Shown: piece after piece, positions 23,606 to 32,227 of the stretch
Layout: each line of letters begins with the position of its first letter
How positions within the stretch are numbered: position 1 is the stretch's first letter
Source of the DNA: Tepidicaulis marinus
GTDB lineage: Bacteria > Pseudomonadota > Alphaproteobacteria > Parvibaculales > Parvibaculaceae
Reading direction: 5' to 3'
NCBI RefSeq assembly: GCF_000739695.1
Contig: NZ_BBIO01000014.1
Coordinates: 42,801-106,800 of the forward strand
DNA length: 64,000 nucleotides
Position numbers and translations under genes: made by a program
Notes under the pieces: model-generated
The model's input: only the letters and a program-made list of their open reading frames with translations
Databases searched by the model: none
Told to the model about the DNA's origin: nothing

Positions 23606-24787
23606 TCAAGGGCGCGCCAAGGGCAGCCTGAGCCCGCCTGCCGTCAATGGCAGCGGCGCAGGCGCGGGTTCCGATGCCTCTTCCGCGCCGGGCCGGGCAA
23701 GCGGCAGCAGCGCATTTTCTTCTCCCGCCTCACGGGCCGGATTTTCCTGCGGCAGGACGGCAACCGGCGCGGCATGAGGCCCGTTCCCTTCGCTGCGCAC
23801 CGGGGGCGCATCGCCAGCCAGACGCTCCATGATGGATTTGGCCGGGCGCCAGCGGGCAATCAGCGGTGCGCGCATGGCGCCGATATCGATGCAGCGCGGG
23901 CCAGCTTCCTCGCCCCTGTCGCAGCGCACCGTCTCACGCAGAATATCGAGCTGGAAATTCACCTTGCGCACAAACTCGCCGGTCAGCCCCGCATCGCGCA
24001 CCTTGCCGACCAGCACAAGATACTCTTCGCAGCCTGTCTGCTGGCGCTCCAAAAGTACCTCCAATTGACGCGCGGAGAACCCTTCATGCGGGGGCGCGCC
24101 CGTACAGATACGCCATAAAAGCTCGGCGGCCACATGATCGAAAAGCTGCACGAGATCGCGCTCGCCCCCCGACAGGCCGCCATAAACTTGCGCGAGTTCC
24201 TTCGGCTCAAGACGGCGGAAGGCTTCCAGAAATCCGAGAATGTCCTTGGGCAATGGCTGGGAGGTAACGGGCGCCGGCACCTCTTCTTCTTTCTGCTTTT
24301 CCTCCGGCGCATCCGGCAGGCGCAGTCCCTCTTTCAAAAAAGACATTTCCACCGCCTCAGCGATGTCAGGCTCGTCATCGGGTCCCGCCGGGATAAGCAG
24401 GAATTGCAGCCCGAGCGGGCGCTCTTCCATATGAAAATAGAAGGTCTCCGCGCCGCGCTTCAAAAGCCCTTGGGCGGCGGCGCCGGTTCTATGCCCGTTT
24501 AATGCGAAAGCGGATTGACCGGGCGGACGCAATTGCCCTGCAATGCGGGCATCTACCTCCGTCACCGTGAGGCGGTAGCCTTCAGCTTCGGCAAGGCCCG
24601 TATAAACACCGCTGAAAGAGCGGGCCTCGGCTTCGGCGGAAAACAGCACGAAAACCGGGAGGATGAGACAGGTCAGAATCCGCCCCCAGCGCCCCTGCCA
24701 GGCAAAATCACAGCCACGAGCTTGCACGTCCCCACTCCCCAACGCATCACTTTTGGACCGGCACAAGAAAGACCGGGCCGCTTCCAC
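23606..24787 (-). CDS. Exported protein of unknown function
   Basis: Up to 393 residues. A hydrophobic export signal (ILTCLILPVFVLFSAEAEA) lies 35 residues in, so the GTG at 24787 may be too early; a GTG at the VQARG position would give a normal signal peptide. The mature N-terminus is a small beta domain (FSGVYTGLAEAEGYRLTV). A charged linker (PEEKQKEEEVPAP) leads to a helical region with three Cys (ICTG, TGCEEY, VRCDR) and a Pro/Ala-rich tail. No known family is recognised. Confidence 0.65.
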   Translation of the reverse strand: MEAARSFLCRSKSDALGSGDVQARGCDFAWQGRWGRILTCLILPVFVLFSAEAEARSFSGVYTGLAEAEGYRLTVTEVDARIAGQLRPPGQSAFALNGHRTGAAAQGLLKRGAETFYFHMEERPLGLQFLLIPAGPDDEPDIAEAVEMSFLKEGLRLPDAPEEKQKEEEVPAPVTSQPLPKDILGFLEAFRRLEPKELAQVYGGLSGGERDLVQLFDHVAAELLWRICTGAPPHEGFSARQLEVLLERQQTGCEEYLVLVGKVRDAGLTGEFVRKVNFQLDILRETVRCDRGEEAGPRCIDIGAMRAPLIARWRPAKSIMERLAGDAPPVRSEGNGPHAAPVAVLPQENPAREAGEENALLPLARPGAEEASEPAPAPLPLTAGGLRLPLARP

Positions 24788-24828
24788 TATCCATTATAAG
24801 GCAGCGGGCGAAAGAACCCGTTAACCGG

Positions 24829-25359
24829 TCATCGGGCCGGCTTCAGCCCCGCCGCATAGCGCTTCCAGTTTTCCACATAATGATCGGCGGACAGTTTCAA
24901 TGCGCCGCCTTCTTCTTCGGACAATTGCCGCACGATCTTGCCCGGCGAGCCCATGACGACGGAGTTGTCCGGAATTTCCTTGTTCTCGGTGATGAGAGAG
25001 TTCGCGCCGATCAGGCAGTTCTTACCGATCTTCGCGCCGTTCAAAATAATCGAGCCGATGCCGATCAGCGAATTGTCGCCGATCGTACAGCCATGCAGCA
25101 TCACTTTATGGCCGATCGTGACGTTCTTGCCGAGCGTCAGCGGATAGCCCATATCCGTGTGCAGCACGGAAGCATCCTGCACGTTGGAATTCTCGCCAAT
25201 GGTGATGCGCTCATTATCCCCGCGCAGCACCGCGCCGAACCAGACACTCGCCTGATGCTTGAGTTCGATATTGCCCATCACCTGCGCATCGGGCGCGACC
25301 CAGTATTGTCCCTCTCCGGGCAGGATGGGGGTGACGTCTCCCAGCTTATAAATCGCCAT
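24829..25359 (-). CDS. Gamma-type carbonic anhydrase-like hexapeptide protein
   Basis: A 176-residue left-handed beta-helix protein (PaaY/YrdA/CaiE group) with hexapeptide repeats from about residue 30 (GNIELK...) to 140. The putative zinc histidines are His67, His84 and His89 ([16 protein letters not shown]). Family members hydrate CO2 or act as thioesterase/acyl-binding proteins, so activity is not certain. A strong AAGGAGG site precedes the ATG. It is divergent from the PhoX-like gene. Confidence 0.9.
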   Translation of the reverse strand: MAIYKLGDVTPILPGEGQYWVAPDAQVMGNIELKHQASVWFGAVLRGDNERITIGENSNVQDASVLHTDMGYPLTLGKNVTIGHKVMLHGCTIGDNSLIGIGSIILNGAKIGKNCLIGANSLITENKEIPDNSVVMGSPGKIVRQLSEEEGGALKLSADHYVENWKRYAAGLKPAR

Positions 25360-25529
25360 GAATGCCTCCTTGAAACGCCGCGCGGAGCGCGCCGTGCTTT
25401 TGCCGTTGCCGGTTCTTCTTGCTGGCCGGACTATGCCACGGAAAAGATAAATCTGTCATGGATTTGCCGTCTGCGCGCAATAGGATGGAAGAAACGCACC
25501 CGTCAGATTTGAGAGGCAGAACCGAGGCC

Positions 25530-27533
25530 ATGAGCGACACTTCCCGCACCCGCGCCAGCAACGAAAATTTTCTTGCCTTGGAAAAATATGAACGCAGTGA
25601 GGACCGGCCCGTTCCGCGCCCCATGGCGCGCCCCTTTAGCGACATCGCAGCGGCGCGTTTCAGCCGCCGGTCTTTCCTGCAAGGCACATCGAGCGCGGTG
25701 CTGGCGCTCGGCGTCTCGGGCGCGCTTGCCGGCTGCAGCGAGGAAGGGGAAGCGGGCATTCCCGGTTTCAATTTCGACGAAATCGCCCACGGTGTCGATG
25801 AAACCCATCACGTCGCGCCGGGTCATGACGCGGATATTCTTTTGCGCTGGGGTGATCCGCTCTTTGCCGATTCCCCGCCCTTCGATCCGGAAAACCAGAG
25901 CCCCGCCGCTCAGCTTAAACAGTTCGGTTATAATAACGACTTTCTGGGCCTGACCCCGCTGCCTTTCGGCGATGAAGAAAGCCCCCATGCCCTGCTCTGC
26001 GTCAATCACGAGTTCACGAACGATCCGCTGATGCACCGCGCGCTCAGCGAAGCGGCCGACCCGCGCCTTGCCTATACGCCGCAGATGGCGCGCATTTCCA
26101 TGGCAGCGCATGGCGGCACGATCGTCGAGGTGAAAAAGACGGACGGCAAATGGGCGCCCGTCACCGATAGCCCTTTCAACCGCCGCATCAGCGCGCTTAA
26201 AACGGAAATGATGCTGGACGGCCCTGCCGCAGGCCATGCGCGCCTGAAGACATCTGCCGATCCAAGCGGGCGCAAAGTCACCGGCACGCTCAACAATTGC
26301 GCCGGCGGCATGACGCCCTGGGGAACCTATCTGATGGCCGAAGAAAATTTCCACGGCTATTTCGCAGGCAGCCTCGATGAGCATCCCGAAAAACGCAATT
26401 ACGAACGCGTCGGCATACCGGGCGGGTTTTATCCCTGGTTCATTGCCGATGAGCGCTTCGACATCAACAAGGAACCGAACGAAGCGAACCGCTTCGGCTG
26501 GATCGTCGAAGTCGATCCTTATGACCCGGCCTCCACACCTGTTAAACACACCGCCCTTGGGCGCTTCAAACATGAAGGCTGCGAAACCGTGCTTGCGGAA
26601 GATGGCCGCGTCGTCATCTATTCCGGCGACGATCAGCGCTTTGAATATCTTTATAAATTCATCAGCGCTGCGGCAGTCGATCCCGGCAACAGACGGGCAA
26701 ACATGAACCTGCTGAGCGAGGGCACGCTCTATGTCGCCCGCTTTGCAGAAGATGGCAGCGGCGAATGGTTGCCGCTTGTCTTCGGTGAGAACGGCCTCGA
26801 CGCCTCGAACGGTTTTGAGAGCCAGGCGGATGTGCTGATCGAAACGCGCCGTGCCGCCGACATTTTGGATGCAACACCGCTCGACCGGCCCGAAGACGTG
26901 CAGCCCAACCCGAAGACGGGCCGCGTCTATGCCGCGCTCACCAATAATTCCAAACGCGGGGAAGAAGCAACGGACGCCGTCAATCCACGCGCCCACAATA
27001 TCTGGGGCCAGATCGTCGAAATCACGCCGGAGGGCGGCGATCACAGCGCACGAAAGTTCACCTGGGACCTGCTAGTGAAAGCGGGCAATCCAGCCAAACC
27101 TGAGATAGGCGCCGCCTTCAACGAAAAGACCAGCGCCAATGGCTGGTTCGCCTGCCCGGACAATCTGGAAGTCGATCCGCAGGGCCGCCTCTGGGTCGCG
27201 ACCGATCAGGGCAAAGGCTGGCCAAAAGCCTCCGGCAGCGCCGACGGGCTCTGGGCGCTCAGCACGGAAGGCGAAACGCGCGGGCTCGGGCGCATGTTCT
27301 TCCGCGTGCCGGTGGGCGCTGAAATGTGCGGGCCCCGCTTTACCGCGGACGGCGAAGCGCTTTTCCTTGCCGTGCAGCATCCAGGCGCCGACGGTGCGGA
27401 GGATTATGCGCCCCATGGCCGCCCGTCGACTTATGCGGACCCGGCAACGCGCTGGCCGGATTTCGACCCGGCAATGCCGCCCCGCCCGTCCATTGTCGTC
27501 ATTACGCGCAAAGGCGGCGGCAAAGTCGGCTAA
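25530..27533 (+). CDS. PhoX/DUF839-family alkaline phosphatase-like protein (Tat-exported)
   Basis: A 667-residue protein of the DUF839 family. The twin-arginine signal FSRRSFLQG (~residues 44-52) is followed by a hydrophobic stretch ending in the lipobox-like ALAGC (Cys69). Conserved DUF839 segments include GGMTPWGTYLMAEENFHGYF, GRFKHEGCETV and YSGDDQRFEYLYKF. PhoX enzymes are Ca/Fe-dependent monoesterases active in the periplasm under phosphate limitation, though many DUF839 members are untested. The start is ambiguous; in-frame ATGs at 25458 and 25485 lack ribosome sites. No Pho box was identified. Confidence 0.85.
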   Translation: MSDTSRTRASNENFLALEKYERSEDRPVPRPMARPFSDIAAARFSRRSFLQGTSSAVLALGVSGALAGCSEEGEAGIPGFNFDEIAHGVDETHHVAPGHDADILLRWGDPLFADSPPFDPENQSPAAQLKQFGYNNDFLGLTPLPFGDEESPHALLCVNHEFTNDPLMHRALSEAADPRLAYTPQMARISMAAHGGTIVEVKKTDGKWAPVTDSPFNRRISALKTEMMLDGPAAGHARLKTSADPSGRKVTGTLNNCAGGMTPWGTYLMAEENFHGYFAGSLDEHPEKRNYERVGIPGGFYPWFIADERFDINKEPNEANRFGWIVEVDPYDPASTPVKHTALGRFKHEGCETVLAEDGRVVIYSGDDQRFEYLYKFISAAAVDPGNRRANMNLLSEGTLYVARFAEDGSGEWLPLVFGENGLDASNGFESQADVLIETRRAADILDATPLDRPEDVQPNPKTGRVYAALTNNSKRGEEATDAVNPRAHNIWGQIVEITPEGGDHSARKFTWDLLVKAGNPAKPEIGAAFNEKTSANGWFACPDNLEVDPQGRLWVATDQGKGWPKASGSADGLWALSTEGETRGLGRMFFRVPVGAEMCGPRFTADGEALFLAVQHPGADGAEDYAPHGRPSTYADPATRWPDFDPAMPPRPSIVVITRKGGGKVG

Positions 27534-27644
27534 GCCCCGCGCATTAACCATGCCGGTTGCATCGGGGCGGGCGCTCAAGCACTCTATGTGTCTGCTTGCG
27601 CGCGCCCTTAGGCACGCGCCCAGCCAAAGGGAAACGGGGGTTCC

Positions 27645-28724
27645 ATGCGGCTCTTCAATACGGTCGTTCTGCTTTTCATCGGCTTACCGGCAGCGTTCTT
27701 CTTTGCATACCAGCAAGGCTGGCTCGATCCATATGTCGAGGAAGACTGGATCCCGGCAGGCCCGCTTATCCAGGCCGAACTTCGCGCGACGGTGAGCCCC
27801 GAAGAGATCGAGGCACGCATCGCCGCTGCGCTTGAAGAAGACGACTACGCCGATGCGCAGCTTTATGCGGAGATCGCCGATTACGCCTCCATTCCCCTTT
27901 CCGATGAAACACGCGCCGCGCTCGATGACGCCAATTCGCTGACGAACAATATCCGCCGCACCGGCGGTTCCTTCTTCGAAGGTTTCGTCTATGGACGCGG
28001 CAGCGATACGGCGAGCTTCATGGGCGCGCTCACCTCGGATCTCACGGTCATCGGCGATGTGCGCGACATTGCGGGGGAAGGCGAAAAAATGGTGCGCGGT
28101 GAAGACTATTCGACCCTCATTCTCGGGCTCTCGGTTGCAGGCGTTGCGGCAACGGCTGCGACTGTCGGCTCGGGCGGCGCCGCTTTGCCTGCAAAGGCCG
28201 GGCTCTCGCTTTTAAAGGTCGCCAAGAAAGCCGGTACGCTCACCGCGAGCTTTGCAAGCGAGCTGCGCCGGCTGCTTTCCGAAGCGGTCAATTTCAAGAA
28301 GCTGAAGGAAACGCTGCAAACGACAAGCCTTGGCGATCTTTCCGCCACGCGGCGGGCGGTTGGGGAGTATGCGGACAATGTTTCCTTCGCCAAGCTCACG
28401 CCCGTTGTCAGCGACGTCAGCGCGCTGCAGCGCGCGGCAGGTCCCGCCGAAACCATCCGTCTGATGCGCTATGTGGAAAACAGCGGCGACCTTGCCCGCA
28501 TCACCCGCATGAGCAAGACGCTCGGGCCGAAGACGCGCGGTATCATCGAGCTGACGGGCAAGACAAGCCTGCGCGCCTTCAAGACATTGGCGAATTTCGT
28601 GCTCTGGCTGCTCTCCTGGGCCTGGGCGCTTGTCGCGGGCATTGCAACTTGGCTGGGCGGCATGGGGCTGCGCCGCGGCGTGCGGGGGATCCGCAACCGG
28701 CGGGCCATCACGCGCGAGGCCTGA
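27645..28724 (+). CDS. Membrane protein of unknown function with Gly/Ala-rich core
   Basis: A 359-residue protein: N-terminal TM (residues ~5-22), then a helical region rich in Ala, Asp and Glu (EARIAAALEEDDYADAQLYA). A segment follows with DVRDIAGEGEKMVRGEDYST and a hydrophobic Ala/Gly/Val patch (LGLSVAGVAATAATVGSGGA, ~160-185). After amphipathic helices comes a C-terminal TM (~318-340, VLWLLSWAWALVAGIATWLGG) and a basic tail. The pattern resembles envelope or contact-dependent proteins, but no family is recognised. It begins about 110 bases after the PhoX-like gene and may be co-transcribed. Confidence 0.7.
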   Translation: MRLFNTVVLLFIGLPAAFFFAYQQGWLDPYVEEDWIPAGPLIQAELRATVSPEEIEARIAAALEEDDYADAQLYAEIADYASIPLSDETRAALDDANSLTNNIRRTGGSFFEGFVYGRGSDTASFMGALTSDLTVIGDVRDIAGEGEKMVRGEDYSTLILGLSVAGVAATAATVGSGGAALPAKAGLSLLKVAKKAGTLTASFASELRRLLSEAVNFKKLKETLQTTSLGDLSATRRAVGEYADNVSFAKLTPVVSDVSALQRAAGPAETIRLMRYVENSGDLARITRMSKTLGPKTRGIIELTGKTSLRAFKTLANFVLWLLSWAWALVAGIATWLGGMGLRRGVRGIRNRRAITREA

Positions 28725-28753
28725 CGGGCAACACGGGGCCCCCCCCTAAAACA

Positions 28754-28782
28754 AAAGCCCGCGGCACGAATGCCGCGGGCTT
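28754..28782 (-). terminator. Intrinsic terminator (leftward)
   Basis: AAGCCCGCGGCA-CGAA-TGCCGCGGGCTT: a 12-bp stem. On the minus strand it is followed by TTGTTTT, so it ends leftward transcripts from 29186. On the plus strand the downstream bases are not T-rich. No gene is seen in 28783-28895. Confidence 0.78.
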
Positions 28783-28895
28783 GGTCAGTTCGGGACCACC
28801 TCTTTTTCAAGAAGGCTCCACCGGCATATACCGGGAGCTGTCCCCACTACTTGTTCCGTCTTCCTTCACATGAAGAAGACGCAATTCCTCAAAAA

Positions 28896-29186
28896 TCAGA
28901 GATAAGTCAACGCCTGAACCACAACGAGCGTGCCCAGCGCAGCCGATCCCACGAAGGAAAGATAATCGGTCCGGGCACGGCGCCCTTCCGGTTTCGTGAA
29001 AAGCGCCGCAACGGCATTGCCGAAAGGCTGGTTCTCAAATGCGATCAGCTGATGGCCGGTATAAATGGCCAGCACAGCAAAGGCACAGAAAAACGCGTCG
29101 CGCGCAGCCAGAAGACCGAATTCAAACCCGGCCGCGATCAGCACGATAGCGGTGACAGAAAGAATGTTCCAAAGCGTTGAGCGCAT
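28896..29186 (-). CDS. Small four-helix-type membrane protein of unknown function
   Basis: A 96-residue hydrophobic protein: LWNILSVTAIVLIAAGFEFG, FFCAFAVLAIYTGHQLIAF, and a C-terminal LSFVGSAALGTLVVVQALTYL, with a basic loop (KPEGRRARTDY). No family is recognised. Start 29186 has AGGA at 8 bases; an upstream ATG at 29213 lacks one. The A+T-rich region 29240-29365 ahead of it carries TAGTCAAG/TAGTCAGA direct repeats flanked by CTGAC...GTCAG and is probably the promoter. Confidence 0.6.
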   Translation of the reverse strand: MRSTLWNILSVTAIVLIAAGFEFGLLAARDAFFCAFAVLAIYTGHQLIAFENQPFGNAVAALFTKPEGRRARTDYLSFVGSAALGTLVVVQALTYL

Positions 29187-29365
29187 GGGGGGCGTCCTAT
29201 CTTTGTTTTGCATCGCAGCATCCGTGCTGCATTGCACATGTTATAGATAGGAACTTACTGACAAATAGTCAAGTAGTCAGATTCGGCATGTTTACCAAAG
29301 GCTTGCCGACCCCCCCTACAAAAGAAACACATAATAAAAACAGATACTTACGTCACCCTGATTTC

Positions 29366-29674
29366 TTAAGCCAACACCAGGGACAGAATGAAAATACCGA
29401 CCAGAAAGCTCCAGAAAGACGCGATCAGCGTGCTCAGAAGGAGCCAGAACGGCGGGCGGTTTTCGATGACCTGAGCGCGCATCGCATTACGCAGGATGAC
29501 CGTCGGTCCGGCGAAAACCAGGGTGCACACCCCCATGACGAGCCCCGCCGTCGATTCCTGCCACATCTGAAAGCTGGCCGGCTTATTGGTTACCAGCCGG
29601 TAGAAACTGCCCGTCAACCCGGCAGCCACATAGCCGGTTACCAACGTCAAAAAGAACACCATCAACTCGTGCAT
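29366..29674 (-). CDS. Small three-TM membrane protein of unknown function
   Basis: A 102-residue protein with hydrophobic segments at ~3-22 (LMVFFLTLVTGYVAAGLTG), ~48-66 (GLVMGVCTLVFAGPTVIL) and ~78-100 (LLLSTLIASFWSFLVGIFIL). It looks like a conserved alphaproteobacterial family, but I do not recall a secure name. ATG 29674 follows AGGGATA; the ORF's earlier ATG lacks a site. The following gene, 29711-30091, sits upstream on the same strand 36 bases away, so the two are probably one operon. Confidence 0.68.
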   Translation of the reverse strand: MHELMVFFLTLVTGYVAAGLTGSFYRLVTNKPASFQMWQESTAGLVMGVCTLVFAGPTVILRNAMRAQVIENRPPFWLLLSTLIASFWSFLVGIFILSLVLA

Positions 29675-29710
29675 TATCCCTGCTCCCATGGCTGCCCCGC
29701 AGCCAGCGCC

Positions 29711-30091
29711 TTACGGCTTTGCCTCGTTTTCCGCCGCGTTCTCAAAGAGCGGGCCGCCCTGACCGGAATTCTGACCGGAATTCTGGCCGGCACTTTGGCC
29801 GCCATCCCACTCTGCCCCCCGGTTCACCACCGCAAACTCATCGGCCAGCGCCGGCCGAAGCGGGTGGCCCGCACCTTCCAGTTGCGCCAGATCGGCCCCG
29901 GGCGGCGCCATGATCCGGCCGTCGAGCGGCAAAACTTCCGCCTTGGCCATGGCGCAGCGCGCAGAATCGGCGATGCAAGGGGAAACCGGCGCCGTGCTGG
30001 CCCCAGACCAGACCAAAACAGCATCCGTAGGCCCGCCCGCATAGGCGACAAACCCCAGCAACATCATCACTTTGAGAACGAACGTGATCAT
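29711..30091 (-). CDS. Exported small protein with SGQN tandem repeats
   Basis: A 126-residue protein with an N-terminal signal or anchor (FVLKVMMLLGFVAYAGG). The mature part has one pair of Cys (SPCIADSARC) and a tail QSAGQNSGQNSGQGG. At the DNA level the tail is a 12-base unit GACCGGAATTCT, exact twice (29761-29784) with a decayed third, suggesting recent slippage. No family is recognised. Start 30091 is chosen because it puts the hydrophobic stretch at the N-terminus. Confidence 0.6.
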   Translation of the reverse strand: MITFVLKVMMLLGFVAYAGGPTDAVLVWSGASTAPVSPCIADSARCAMAKAEVLPLDGRIMAPPGADLAQLEGAGHPLRPALADEFAVVNRGAEWDGGQSAGQNSGQNSGQGGPLFENAAENEAKP

Positions 30092-30436
30092 GCCAACGCG
30101 GGCGCAAGGCGCGTACCAACACGCGTCCGCGGTCCCCATTTTCGCGGAAACAGGGATCTGGCGACGAAAAATTAAGAAAAATCAGGCAGTTATAGTGAAA
30201 TGCGCCGGAACGGAGGAGAGACAGCGGCCGATCCCGGCCCCGCCTCATTGTGCCGTTCTGCGCAGCAGGCGGGCCAAACGCGGCCAATCTGTCTCAAAAG
30301 GGAACGCCGGGCTCCCTTCAAGTTGCCCGGAGGGACGGCTAAGATGCGCCGGCTTTAAGGGATCGAGGGTCCGGCCTCGCCGGACAGCCTGCCCGCCAGA
30401 AAGTCAGCCCGTTCAAGGAAGGAAGCGAGTGGTCAC
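30092..30436. other. Intergenic region with hairpins, no supported gene
   Basis: 345 bases between divergent starts. A perfect 7-bp hairpin GTCCGGC-CTC-GCCGGAC (30369-30385) and the pairable GACGGC...GCCGGC segment around 30330-30353 lie 50-100 bases before the gene at 30437, so a structured leader or small RNA is possible. I do not recognise a riboswitch class. Confidence 0.35.
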
Positions 30437-31165
30437 ATGGATGCAGCCGTAAAGGAACGCCCCGCCTGGCTCATTCCGCTTGTTGCCGCCCTTGCCATTC
30501 TCGGCCTGTCGGTAATCTTCCTCTATTACTATTTCGGCCCCTCCGCCAACGAGTTGCTCGGCCTCAGCCCCAAGGCGACGGCGAGCGACGAGATTGTCGA
30601 GGTGAGCGTGGGCGGCAAGACGCTCTATGTGCCCTCGCACTTCACCCGCTACCCGGCCCAGCGCGGCGGCACGCAGGAAGAGCTGGCCCTCCACGCCCTC
30701 CTGCCGGATCTCACGCCCTTCAGCCCTGAAGAGCGCGCCCTTTTCGAGGATAACAGCCCGAATTCCCGCGTCGTCCTTTTCAGCCTGAAAGCCGGCGACA
30801 TGACGCTGCCCGAAGACCAGCGCTTTGCCGCCGTCTATAGCCGCTATTTTTCCGGGGAAGAGCCCAAGGAAGTGATGAACGGGCGGGAGCATTACGCCTT
30901 TGCCGAAGGCTCGGGCTACCGCGACCAGGATCTTTTCCTCGCCACGGACGAGCAGGGAGAAATGCTGCTGCTGCTCTGCTTCCGTGAAACACCGGTGATT
31001 TTCAGCCCCTCCTGCTCACGCACGAAAGTGCTGCCGAGCGGGCTCGTGCTGACCTACCGCTACAAGCGCGCCCGGTTAAAAAACTGGGCGGCGATCGACC
31101 GGAACATCCAGACGCTGGTGGACAGCTTTTCTGAAAAGCCCCGCCAAGCGGCGCCCGCTTCTTAA
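30437..31165 (+). CDS. Membrane-anchored periplasmic protein of unknown function
   Basis: A 242-residue protein with one N-terminal TM (~12-33, IPLVAALAILGLSVIFLYYYF) and an extracytoplasmic domain. That domain has YVPSHFTRYPAQRGGTQEEL, RVVLFSLKAGD, an LLLLCFRE strand, and a Cys pair ~30 residues apart (LCFRE, SPSCSR) that may form a disulphide. Relatives appear restricted to alphaproteobacteria as far as I recall. The start is preceded by GGAAGGAAGCGAG. It is convergent with the DUF3126 gene. Confidence 0.7.
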   Translation: MDAAVKERPAWLIPLVAALAILGLSVIFLYYYFGPSANELLGLSPKATASDEIVEVSVGGKTLYVPSHFTRYPAQRGGTQEELALHALLPDLTPFSPEERALFEDNSPNSRVVLFSLKAGDMTLPEDQRFAAVYSRYFSGEEPKEVMNGREHYAFAEGSGYRDQDLFLATDEQGEMLLLLCFRETPVIFSPSCSRTKVLPSGLVLTYRYKRARLKNWAAIDRNIQTLVDSFSEKPRQAAPAS

Positions 31166-31190
31166 GCGGAGCGCAGGCTCAGATGCATTC

Positions 31191-31421
31191 TTAAATATTT
31201 TCGGGCAGGTCGATATCGAGGATCGCCATTTGAAAGGCGTAGGAAACTTCGCCTTCATCTTCGTCACGAAAGATCACGCCGATAAATTCATCGCCGATGC
31301 TCACTTCCACAGAGTCGGATTTCTGCGGGCGAGCCGACACATGGATCGTGTCCAGGCGGAACGTATCGCGCAAATATTTCTCGAGACGTTTAACTTCTTG
31401 CTTGTCCAAAACGATCCCCAA
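31191..31421 (-). CDS. DUF3126 family protein
   Basis: A 76-residue protein that matches DUF3126 along its whole length: EVKRLEKYLRDTF, VEVSIGDEFIGVIFRDEDEGE, SYAFQMAILDIDL. The family is confined to alphaproteobacteria and uncharacterised, and it supports the taxonomic call. No in-frame ATG exists before the conserved region, so translation probably starts at the TTG at 31421, with an upstream stop 8 codons earlier. Confidence 0.85.
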   Translation of the reverse strand: MGIVLDKQEVKRLEKYLRDTFRLDTIHVSARPQKSDSVEVSIGDEFIGVIFRDEDEGEVSYAFQMAILDIDLPENI

Positions 31422-31434
31422 CTCACTGAAACAA

Positions 31435-31569
31435 ATGAAAACACCCGCCTATCAAAGGCAAGGCGCAGGTTCTAACGAGCCTGCGCCGCCGATGCAACCT
31501 TTGGGAGTAACCGCAGGAACCGGCGCCAAAGAAGACCATATTGACGCAGCCGGAACAACCGTCTGTTGA
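31435..31569 (+). CDS. Possible 44-residue small protein
   Basis: An open frame beginning MKTPAYQRQG and ending DHIDAAGTTVC, with an in-frame ATG also at residue 20 (MQPLGVTAG). It lacks a clear ribosome site and starts 13 bases from the divergent DUF3126 start. A perfect 8-bp hairpin GGCGCAGG/CCTGCGCC (31462-31487) lies inside it. It could equally be leader sequence of the DUF3126 gene. The rest of the gap, 31570-31725, shows nothing. Confidence 0.25.
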   Translation: MKTPAYQRQGAGSNEPAPPMQPLGVTAGTGAKEDHIDAAGTTVC

Positions 31570-31725
31570 GACTTATCACCGAGCCGTGAGCAAAGAGTGC
31601 CGCAGCACACGGCCATTCAAGCGCATGAGTGAGTTTTTTTACTCTCTGCCGGCATCCATTCGCGCATTGCACAAACGCCGCCGCCCATAAAGAAGCGCCA
31701 TTAAACCGCGCGGACGCGAATCGCT

Positions 31726-32070
31726 TCAAGCTTGCTGCTTGAGTTTATGGCCGACATCGACAATCGCCTCGATCGCCGGCACCAGTTCGGCGCCAAGTTC
31801 TGTCAGTTCATATTCCACCGAAGGCGGCGAGGTCGGTTTCACGTCGCGGCGCACCACCCCGCGCGCTTCAAGCTCGCGCAGCCTTGTGGTGAGCACTTTG
31901 GGAGAGACAGGAGGAATGTCGAGCCTAAGCTCGCTGAACCGGCGCGGACCTGCGCGCAGGCTCCAGATCACATTCACCGTCCAAGCGCCGCCGATGATCG
32001 ACATGCATTCCGTAAGCGGACAGGCTTCGGGCGGCTGCGGGCTTTTGTTCTTACGGATTTTCAGGGGCAT
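31726..32070 (-). CDS. HxlR-family winged-helix regulator
   Basis: A 114-residue regulator. The family N-terminus CPLTECMSIIGGAWTVNVIW carries two Cys that in relatives sense electrophiles or aldehydes. The helix-turn-helix is RFSELRLDIPPVSPKVLTTRL, and the wing is VEYELTELG. It is divergent from gstA, with repeated GGAAACT boxes between them, so it most likely represses itself and the gstA operon. Confidence 0.9.
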   Translation of the reverse strand: MPLKIRKNKSPQPPEACPLTECMSIIGGAWTVNVIWSLRAGPRRFSELRLDIPPVSPKVLTTRLRELEARGVVRRDVKPTSPPSVEYELTELGAELVPAIEAIVDVGHKLKQQA

Positions 32071-32108
32071 GGGCGCGCTTTCAAGCTGTCTGCAGAGGAT
32101 CGGCTGCC

Positions 32109-32150
32109 GGAAACTCGTTACCCAATGGAAACTCGATTCTGAAAGTTTCC
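32109..32150. promoter_or_regulatory. HxlR operator candidates between hxlR and gstA
   Basis: GGAAACTCG occurs twice, 18 bases apart (32109-32117 and 32127-32135). The second copy also forms the inverted repeat GGAAACT-N10-AGTTTCC (32127-32150). The array lies about 40 bases from the hxlR start and 78 from the gstA start, as expected for a shared operator. Confidence 0.55.
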
Positions 32151-32227
32151 AAAGGATAGTACATTTACAATAGAAAGCCTACTGCCTAGCTAGAGCGCAT
32201 CGCTCACCCCAATGCAAGGGACACAAG

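Noticed and set aside
25503..27044. 513-residue frame antisense to the PhoX-like gene
   Set aside because: Antisense shadow; the sense protein shows a Tat signal and DUF839 motifs.
31472..31729. 85-residue minus-strand open frame upstream of DUF3126
   Set aside because: No ribosome site, unusual Arg/Leu/Cys composition and no family pattern.
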